From: Tetrahymena elliotti 4EA
Taxonomy: Eukaryota; Ciliophora; Oligohymenophorea; Hymenostomatida; Tetrahymenidae
Length of the DNA stretch: 64,000 bases
Reading direction: 5' to 3'
NCBI GenBank assembly: GCA_000231825.2
Contig: JH720307.1
Span: 1,078,880-1,142,879 of the forward strand
Under the pieces are notes generated by a model, which did not search any database, had not been told where the DNA came from, and saw only the letters and a list, made by a program, of their open reading frames with translations. The translations under genes were made by a program, and so were the position numbers. Position 1 is the stretch's first letter, and the number at the start of each line of letters is the position of its first letter. Shown here piece after piece: positions 55,456-64,000 of the stretch.

Positions 55456-57744
55456 TCATATTTCTAGATTAACTACATTTACACTACAGTCATTGGAACA
55501 AGTAAAAATTTTATTTTTTTTCCAGATAACACCTTCTATACCTCCTAAATGTATTCTTTCGGCATAAATAAATTAATTTAAAAGTAAATCTATAACAAAT
55601 AGATAGCCATTTTAGGAACCTACTGCTACTCTTGTTCCTTCCTCCTCTAAAGATATATAAGTTAAGGTATGCCATTCTTTAATGAAAGAAGTAGAGAAAA
55701 TACACAAAATTTTAAAATAATTTCTTGGATCATATATTACTATTGTTTGATCATCAGAACATGATGCAAATATCTCTTTTAGTTAATTATTCATAATCTT
55801 CCAATCTATAGAAGTAACTGCTAAACTATGATTTGATATTGTTTGTTATAAATTTATTTAACCATTAATTATTTAAAATATTTTAATTGAAGTATCTTCA
55901 CTAGATGTTGCTATTGAATTCACTTTGCTAACACCCCAGACGGAGCTCCAAATTTCAGCATACTTATCCAAAGTTCCAAATTAATTCGATGAGATTTAAG
56001 GAAAATGAGCTTAAATTTCTGTCTTGAATTTAAGCAAATTATCAGATTAGCATTATTCTAAAATGATAACCTATCCTAAAGTATTTGTTGCTAACAACAA
56101 TATTTAATCGCTGTGTTTTTTAAATTTCAAAGATGTAATTGAACAGTTTGATTCCTTAACTTTATGAATAATTTGACTTTCTCCGTTTTTTACATTTGAA
56201 ATAATTATTTAACCATCAAATGTACCTATAGCTAACTATTAACTATTAGGAAGCCAATCAAGGCATCTTATTCCTGATTCTAATTTAACTTAATAGATAG
56301 GGCTATTTTTATCTAAAGATATTTCATCTAATTCACATGAATATATTTTAACATTACCCAGAAAATCTCCTACAGCTAGTAAATCAGCATTTTAATCTAC
56401 AGAAATACAAGTGGCACTTAAGTTAATTCCACAATATTTACTTTTTTGAGAAACATCATTTAAATTTTGGAAAATTATTTCATTTTCAAAGAAAGAATAA
56501 ATATTATTATCTATCACTTTGATTAAAATTGCACTTGGTGTTAGTGCTTCAGATTCAATAGTTTTCAGCTCAAATATACTATTATTCTTTTCTTATTGCT
56601 ATGCATAGAAGTCATAAGTCAATAAATTGTCTTTCAATTCTTAGCATTTTATTTTGAGTATTTTATTACTCAAAGGATAGAAGTAGAGCTCATCTTAATC
56701 TGTTAATTAAACACTTTATAAAGGCTCTCCTTTAATATTTATTTTTGAAAAGTAAGAAAGATCTTCTAAAGAATACAATATTATTTAATTATTTTAAGTA
56801 AGGAAAACTCCTAATTTTGAATTATTTTAAAAACAAATAATTTTGGTTTCTAATTCGATTTATTGTTTATTTATTGTAACCCCATTTTTTAAGCTATGTT
56901 AGCTCAATTCATATAAATATTCTCTTTTCTTTAAATCCTTCGAACCATTTTAGATTTAACTAATAATAATTATTTCCTCATTTTGGTTCATTATAACTTG
57001 CTTGATTTATTTTGGGAAATTTAATTAATATTACTAATCAATATTTACATTTTGATTGCCTTGATTTATTTTAAAAACCTCAATAAAATTTTGCTGTTGC
57101 TATTTATAAGCCACAACCAAATATTTATCACTTAAGCATGCATGTAAGATTGTGCAGTTTTTAATTGAAAAACTCTTAATACTTTTTAGCTAAATCCTTT
57201 CGAGGATGTTGATTTATCCCTTTAAAGATACTGCCATAACGTATTAGCTTGTTTAAATTAACATAAAAATAGGATCACTAACTAATTTTATTAATTTTAT
57301 TCTTTTAGTTTCTAATAGATCCCATAACCCTATATTAGATCCAATAGGAATAAGTGCCTATAATTTTGAAGGAAATATTACACTATTGTTTGATATATTT
57401 CCTAATCCAAATGAATCAATATTTGTTTGACTTCTAAACTCTATATTTAGTTGTTCTTAAATAGAATAATTATCAGAGATAATTGGAATAGATTAATCTT
57501 AATATTAATTTTTGTTATACTAAGAAAAAGTTTATATTGGATAGTAAATTAATCTATTTTATCTCTCAAATTTTATTTTTAAATAATTCGTATGATTTAT
57601 TTAAATTTTGTTGATTTTTTTAGATTAGATTTATTTTTTATTTAAAAAAAACTAAGATTATCTATTTAAATTTTATAATATTTAATAAAATTTAGAAATC
57701 TTCGGATGTTAGCTAAGAATTAATTACAAATTTTGTTAAAGCAT
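55456..57744 (-). CDS. WD40-repeat protein
   Basis: Single exon, 762 aa, TGA at 55458-55456. The C-terminal half has at least six WD40-type blades: CLDWLPNSQQLAIGTFDG, SLKFKKHSDQILLLATN, WSSVWGVSKVNSIATSSEDT, SIDWKIMNNQLKEIFASCSD, TRVAVGSQNGYLFVIDLL and GVIWKKNKIFTCSNDCSV. Most blades end in a D/N-containing strand rather than the strict WD. The N-terminal half (from IGSNIGLWDLLETKR) has weaker beta-strand periodicity and may form a second propeller. WD40 propellers are protein-binding platforms; no partner can be named. The first 70 residues are low-complexity and Gln/Lys/Asn-rich. ATG at 57744 is the only one in the open frame before the propeller, but the frame stays open without ATG for another 60 codons upstream. 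No introns needed, unusual for a gene this long here. Confidence 0.82.
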
Positions 57745-58482
57745 CACTAGTTTAGTTTTTATTTTATTGATTTGAGATAGGTAGAGAGTGAGTTAGAAAG
57801 GAAGAAATAGTTTGATCGATTTATTTGTTATTAATTTCTTTGTGTCTTTTTATCTTTTTTTGTTAAATCAATTTTAAATTTATATTTTTTGATTTTTTTT
57901 AAACTCTCCAAAAATTAGTAAAAATATTATTTGGTTAAGATACGCTAACTTTTGTCTTCATCTAAAATTTTTGAAAATTAAAATCAAAAAAATGGGATTT
58001 TGTGTTGGGTAAAAAAAACAAAAAAAACACACTTTTAAGAAGAAATAAAAAATAATTAAAAGTAGAGGATTTATTTGTTTTTGAGATAATATTTGGAAAA
58101 GAGAGATTGCAGACAGCTTATAAATAAATAAATTTCCGCAATTATTCAAAATGTGTTATTAACAATATAATCGAAAATTGATAGAATAAGCTGTTTTGAT
58201 TAATATGATTAATATCTTTCTTTTTTGATTCACACAAATTAACTATCTCATTATATATCAAACAAATAGAAAATTAAAATAAATCAAAAAGAATAAAATT
58301 TCAGAAGGAATTCTAACACTCAACATTAATATAATTATTAAATATCTCAAAGTAGCGCCTACTTCTCTTTTTTAGTATTAGAATCAGTCAAAATATAGTC
58401 TATTCTTATACATAAATATAACAGTCCATTAGTTTTTAGCAAACAAAAATATTTTTCTAGGACTTAGGTTTTCAAGAATAAA
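57745..58482. other. Divergent intergenic region
   Basis: 738 bp between divergent genes. 57961-58100 is less AT-rich and purine-rich on plus, possibly leader sequence. Nothing named. Confidence 0.45.
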
Positions 58483-61400
58483 TGAAAAAAAGCACTCTTT
58501 CTTAGTCACCAAATTTGCTTCTTAAAGATAACGAATCAGCTAACAAGCTCTAATCATCTAATACAATTATGAGAGATTCATTTGGATAAGATTTAGCTTA
58601 GCGTATCAAAAAAGCAAAGGATGAAATATTTGTTTAAAGCCATCAGCGCAAGGCAAAGAGTTAAGAAAAAAAGAATTCATAAAATAACTTTTCTTAATAA
58701 TAAGAGAATGCATATAAAACAAAAGTAGATCTATACATTATTTGACTTCACAGTTTATAATTGCATTAAATTATTTCTTATTTTGTTTAAATGTCTATTT
58801 ATTTATAAAAAAGAGCGCAGAGTCTAATAGGAAAAAAGGAGGGAAAAATTCTAATTTAAATGCAGTTGTCTCTCAGATGGAAAATGAATAAGAGTTATTG
58901 CAGGATGATTTAAATCCAGAGTAAAAAGAGAGTTTACATTATCAAAAAAATAATATTGATTAAGAAAACGAGGAACACTCTGATTTTAACTCAAACTAAA
59001 TTGAATGTAGTGGATCAGAAAGAAACTAAGATGAAGATGATGATCATTTTTTGGGAGAGTTTATGCCATAAAAAAATCAAGATTTATGCTAACAATTCAC
59101 AATATTAGGAGGAGGGATAGATACTTAAAAGTTCATTAATCTAATCTTTAACAAGAATGAAGGTAAAAAAAATTAATTAAGAAATTTATTATTCTTAAAA
59201 TCTAGATTAGAAGTGCAAAGCAATCAAATCAAACCAAACAATCAATCAAAATCATAATAAATTTAATGAATTAATAATAAACTCAAAATTTATATAGGAA
59301 ATCAAGACACAACTGAACAATAATAGCAAAAAAAGCAAAATGGGAAGAAAAGAAAATCCAAAAAGGATAGTTCTTCTGAAATAAAATCAAACGAAAATTT
59401 GAACTCAACATCAAAAGGCAGCAAATTTAATACAGATAATGGCAATAATGCAGTAGAGAGTAAGCCAAAAAGAGAATACAAAAAAAGAAGTGTAAGAATT
59501 ACTATCTGTTTAATATAATAATAATTTTCTTTTGAAAGATTAAGCTGGAAATTTTTCACTGAAATGCCAAAATTTCATCACCAGTGATTCTATTTTGATA
59601 ATTTAAAATTTTGGGATCCTTCTTTTTCACGAAAAAAAAAAAAAAAAATTAGATATTTAAAGCAATTATTAATTTTTAATTAGAAAAAAGTTGAGAATTC
59701 AGATTAGGATGCAATGAAGAATAAGTAGGCCAAGTCTTCAGGAGACGAATAAAAATCCAGTGATAATTTAATCACTTTGATTCAATAAGGCAATTAGACT
59801 TCCATAGTATAAAATACTCTCTCATCTAATTCTAATGGCACAACTCCTAAAAATCATATTAGTAAAAATATAATTATCTAGAATTACTCAAGTAGCAATA
59901 TGCAGTCGACGTAATAAGGAGGAAGTCAAAATGCCGCAAATGAGAATTAAAATAGTTCTAATAATATGAATTAACATTAAGTATCTAATTGCGCTGCAAC
60001 TGGTGGCTAGAGCTCCACTAAAAAAGGTTTTAGATAATACACAAAAGAAACGAAATCTGTATCCAATTATAACAACGAAGGAAATAACTAATCTTAAATT
60101 ATTGTAAATTATCCAAAAGTTTCAAATTATTTTAAACTTTTCAATTTATTTTATCAAATAGGATCAAGAAGGATTAATTAACCTTTTCTTATAAGTTTAA
60201 GTAAACTTTTATAAAAATAAATGTAGGTTTTAAAGTTAAAATTTTTTAATAAATTAGTAAGGTTTTTAAAGTGATGAGAACTAGCATTAAAATGAAATTA
60301 ACAACAATTTATTACCTTTATTTCAGCCTGTTAATAATGAAAATCCTATCACATCTACTCCAAATAATACTAAATCAACTAAAAGAAAGTAAAAAGAAAA
60401 CTCAAAGTCAAAGGCTAATTAAAATGACTCTCTTTATACTTAAAATGAATCTAAGTAAAAGTCAAAAGATTTGACAACACCAGCTAAAAGTAGTAGCAAT
60501 ATTTATCAGGAGCCTATGTCTGTTAACTCAAGAATAAATATGGAAATTGAAAATTTTGGAAGTGAAATATTGATTCCGTTCTAACATGAAAACTAAGGAT
60601 TATAAGGCACAGCAACTACAGCAACGTCATCCTCTTCTAAGAAATAAAAAATACACAACAATAATGAGTAAAAAGAAAAATCAGAGGAAAAGCCTAGAAA
60701 AAAAATGAAAGTTAGTCAAGAAGATTTAGGAGATTTAAGCCTTCAATAAACACCTTAATTGCTAGGATCAAGCTCTGCTAAAAAAAGTAAAAAAGAAAAG
60801 AAATAAAAAGAGCAAATAACTCCTGCATCTCAAACATTTAAAAATTCTTAAATACTTCAAGTAACTAAGACAGATAATTCATTATTAGTTGAAATTGCCC
60901 ACTAATTTGCAGATGCAGAACATGTTGAATTAGAAAAAAAAAGTAATTTCAAATTAAAATTTTTAATTTATCATAATTAATATTAAATTAATTTAAAATA
61001 GTTGAGGAATTCAGCTTCACTGTAGAGGTAAAAAAGAAATAAAATCCTGAAGATAAAAAAGCAGAAGAAGAATAACTTAAAAATTCAAAAGTTTTTAACA
61101 TTCTTTGGGAAAAATAATAAATTTATAAAAGAAAATTAGAGTTATATTAGCTTTCTAGCTTTGAAAGATACTAGCAGCACAAAATTTTGGGATAAAAAAA
61201 TACTTTCAAGTCGGATTAATAATATTACTTACATGCCAAACATCTTAAAGATGATGATGATTTTGAAATGAAACCCCAAATGAAAATTTAATCGGAAGCT
61301 AATGAGAATCAAGAAAATAATATTATAATAGAAAATAACTAAATTGAAGAAAAGCAAATTCAATTTGAAAATAAATAAAATCAAAATAATGATTCTGAAT

Positions 61401-61648
61401 AAAATATCGAAGATGAACAAGCTGATGTCAAGCTGTTACAAATTAAATTAAATGCAATTAAAGAAGAAAACTAAAACGAATTGCAAATAAAATAAGAAAA
61501 TGAGAACCCAGAATCCAAAAAATCTTCATTAAAAAAGGGTGAGAAAGATGACTAAGACAATCGTGATTACTCCTAAAAGTTTAAAGACCTGAAACATAAA
61601 TTTGTTATGCTAAAGCAGTACTTCAAGCCATCAATAATTACTGCTTGA
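58483..61648 (+). CDS. Unrecognised Lys/Ser/Asn-rich, probably nuclear protein
   Basis: Six exons: 58483-58725, 58814-59162, 59298-59491, 59684-60103, 60162-60942, 61002-61648; 877 aa, or 858 if 60201-60257 is a further 57 bp intron. TGA at 61646. Low complexity dominates: acidic runs (QDEDDDHF), basic clusters (QNGKKRKSKKDSS, KPKREYKKRS, EEKPRKKMK, KKSKKEKKQKEQ) that look like nuclear localisation signals, and Gln/Asn/Ser-rich linkers. The C-terminal 230 residues look more structured: QFADAEHVELEKK, EEFSFTVEVKKK, FNILWEKQQIYKRKLELYQ and FKDLKHKFVMLKQYF, probably helical. A chromatin- or RNA-linked role would suit the composition, but no family is recognised. The third intron (59492-59683) holds an A-run of about 16. 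Confidence 0.72.
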
Positions 61649-62897
61649 AGAAGATAAAAATAAAATGTTTTTAATTGACAAAAATGTTAATAGAGAAACA
61701 ATTGAAAATTGATTGATTGCTTTCTGGTTTTTTTGAACCAAGAAATAAAGATAGATGAAAAAACAAAAACTAATCAGAAAAAAAAATAGAGTGAATGGAT
61801 AAATGAAAATGGAATTACTTTTAATACCCAAAATTTTCTTTAATCAAAAAAATAATTAATAATAAATAAATAACAACTACTAAATAAATAATATAAATAA
61901 ATAAATTATTACCATAATAAATATCTGTTTTAATAATATTAAATCTTAATTTGTCTTTGTAATTTATACTTCTCTCTTTATATTATTAATAAACAAATTT
62001 TATTTTTCATTCATATTTATTTGTCATTTTTATTTTTCACCAAATTGAATTCTCTTTAAAATCATTCATTTTTGAATTAAATAAATTAATTGATAAAAAA
62101 AAAAAATTAGATTATAAATGATTATATGATGTATTTGAATTCTATTTCTAACATGAGTTGTGCTTGTATTCTCTTAATCTCGGGATCTAAAATTAATCGT
62201 TCATATAAAATTTTTTTTTGTTGGTATTTAATAAATTTTCTTTAAAAATTAAAAAAAAGATAAATCATAAATCCTCACTAATTAAGACGTTTAAATTAAG
62301 GCCATTTTTTGTTAAAATTTTAATATAGGACCACTTTTTAAGGGTAAAAACTAAGGGGGGAATGGCCTGAAATAATGAGGATTTACAGAATTTTAAATTT
62401 ACAAGGATTTCGATTAACTTTTATTATTAATTTTAAATAGAAATTATTCAGAAAACAAATTTTTATAAATAAAAAAGTTTATTTTGCCATTTTGAAATTA
62501 GTTTTAATTTTTGATTAAATTTAAATTACTCTTAGTAATTGATTGTAAATATTTTTGAGACCAAAATAAACTTAAAAATGTTTAATTTTTAGTCTCTTGC
62601 TTTAATTAAAATCAATAAAATAAAATTTACAAAAAGGATAATTTAAATTAAAAAAGTTTTAATTTTTTTTAGATTTTATTCTTTTAAAATATTTCACATT
62701 ACTTTTTCTCTTGATGTTTTTATTTTTAAAGTTATGTGAAAAGAACATAAAAGTGATAATCTCAATCCAAATATATTTATATAATTAATTTTAGTTTTTT
62801 CCATTTTAATATAGTCATCTGATTTTTGTAAACTGATTTAAAAAAATAGTCTTTTTATGAATGTATATTCATTAATTTCTTTTTGAATATGCTCTTT
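61649..62897. other. Convergent intergenic region
   Basis: 1.25 kb. Mostly AT-rich, but 62269-62384 is a less AT-rich island with nested inverted repeats (listed separately). Confidence 0.5.
62269..62384. repeat. Nested inverted-repeat island
   Basis: Outer arms AAATCCTCA (62269-62277) and TGAGGATTT (62376-62384) are perfect complements; inner arms AGGCCATT (62299-62306) and AATGGCCT (62361-62368) too. A G6 run (62355-62360) sits by the inner right arm. The island stands out from its AT-rich flanks. It may be a structured RNA element, the ends of a tiny mobile remnant, or chance. Confidence 0.55.
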
Positions 62898-64000
62898 TCA
62901 AACCAAAAGAGCAAGCAGGGCTATAAATCCAAATATCGAATAGGAAATTGCTGTGCTGTAAGTGTATGTGCTTATAAATTATGTGAAAACTTGAGATGTT
63001 ACTATTGGTGTTATTGGATAATCATTTGAAATGACATAATATACTTTATAATTTGAGTTGAGTTTTGCATTTGGGAATGATAATCCTAAACTTGAAGAAG
63101 AAGATGTATAGATAATTCTTCCACAGTATTAAGCAGTTTCTCCATAATAATTTAAACAATTAAGTATTTATTAACTAGATGGTGTTAATGATTCACGAAT
63201 TTAAATATTGATGTTGGTTTCTGTTTTTTCAACAATCAACTTTTGTGATTCTACTATGAAATAAATCATACCATCTGAAGTTAATGAAACTGAATTTATT
63301 TGAATAGTAGCTGAATCTGTTCCAACCAAAGGAGTTGTTTAGAATGATTTTAATGTTGGTATAGGCCAATTAGAAGTTGGAGTTAATCCATCATTTAAAC
63401 TATAATTATTAGTAACTTATGCTGTTTAGATAAAATTAAGCTAATAATTTGTCTAGGCTTCTGTTAAAACTTATGCTTTTATCTGACCACTATCAGATGA
63501 AAATATTGATTTGAAACCAGTAACTCCATCATCTGCTACAGAATCTTAAGTAGGTAATACATATAAATTGATTAAATTCTTTTTATAAGCTTATTATCCA
63601 GAATAATTTAGGTATATTTACTAAGGATTGGCATCGAAAGAACAAGAGTTGCCCATTTAATCTACTAAACTAATATATATTTGAAGTTTTATTTAATAAA
63701 ATAGATTATCATAAAAATAACTTACTTAAATAGTCTGACAGCTCCTTATTACACAAAGAAGCATAATAAATTATTTAATTCAGCTTAAGTAATATCTCTT
63801 GTAAGAGAAACCTATGCTTTAACTAAGTTTCCATTGGCTTTTATTTAAATTTATAAATTTATTTAATAGTTATTTAAAAATGTTTATTACCAGGTGTGCT
63901 GAATGTCAAACAATTAGGTTTTCCACTATTTATTTTAAATTCTGTCTCAAAGTAAGCACAAAAAGTATAGTTTATACCAGCTATTAATCCATTCACTATT
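62898..64000 (-). CDS. Surface membrane protein, C-terminal part (runs off window)
   Basis: The 3' part of a gene whose start lies beyond the right edge. Exons seen: >64000-63891, 63837-63726, 63669-62898 (introns 53 and 56 bp), TGA at 62900-62898. The visible 330 residues are extracellular in style: Ser/Thr/Asn-rich beta repeats with GLIAGINYTFCAYFE, a fibronectin-III-like strand pattern seen in large ciliate surface proteins, and Cys-containing segments (MGNSCSFDANP, ILNCLNYYGETAQYCG). It ends in one membrane segment (AISYSIFGFIALLALLV) with almost no cytosolic tail. Probably a type I plasma-membrane or ciliary-surface protein; ligand unknown. The family is recognised only in style. Confidence 0.78.

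Noticed and set aside
59302..59559. Minus-strand hydrophobic frame opposite the Lys-rich gene
   Set aside because: Shadow of the lysine-rich plus-strand exon; AAA/AAG codons read as Phe/Leu on the other strand.

Overview
The window looks like somatic (macronuclear-style) DNA of a ciliate close to Tetrahymena. Intergenic DNA is extremely A+T rich. Open frames run for hundreds of codons only if TAA and TAG are read as glutamine and TGA is the only stop. Introns are short (37 to about 300 bp, mostly 45-65), AT-rich, GT...AG. All product calls come from motifs recognised by eye; no database search was run, and exon boundaries were joined by hand from reading frame and splice consensus.

Layout, left to right: a giant minus-strand protein kinase with about 35 TPR units (375-6254); a patatin-like lipase (7044-8076, +); NRDE2, eight exons (8660-13027, -); a very large TmcB-type membrane protein with a PAS domain (14738-21581, +); a Q/N/S-rich coiled-coil protein (22340-25122, -); a two-TM MUL1/GIDE-like protein without RING (26444-27430, -); a repeat-bearing intergenic block (28.2-30.3 kb) leading into a ciliate-type unknown protein (30292-31236, +); a SpoU/TrmH methyltransferase (32100-32834, -); a choline/ethanolamine kinase (35291-36484, +); a gene-poor stretch with what looks like a decayed gene (38.0-39.6 kb); a multidomain adenylate kinase of the AK9 type (40353-44480, +); porphobilinogen deaminase (45196-46658, -), divergent from a secreted M14 zinc carboxypeptidase (47165-49757, +); a small intronless protein (50435-50872, +); a Ser/Asn/Gln-rich protein with an in-frame TGA (52252-54295, -); a WD40 protein (55456-57744, -); a Lys-rich probably nuclear protein (58483-61648, +); and the 3' part of a surface membrane protein running off the right edge (62898-64000, -).

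The genes are independent eukaryotic units on both strands; I see no operons and no functional cluster. Themes are housekeeping metabolism (haem synthesis, phospholipid precursors, nucleotide phosphotransfer in cilia), nuclear RNA control (NRDE2) and ciliate-expanded families (TPR kinases, TmcB/PAS proteins, Q/N-rich proteins). No bacterial-type system, CRISPR array, tRNA, rRNA or intact transposon was found. The most unusual items are frame breaks in the TPR kinase, a single in-frame TGA in the gene at 52-54 kb, tandem copies of the upstream region and start codon of the gene at 30.3 kb, the decayed region at 38-39.6 kb and a nested inverted-repeat island near 62.3 kb.
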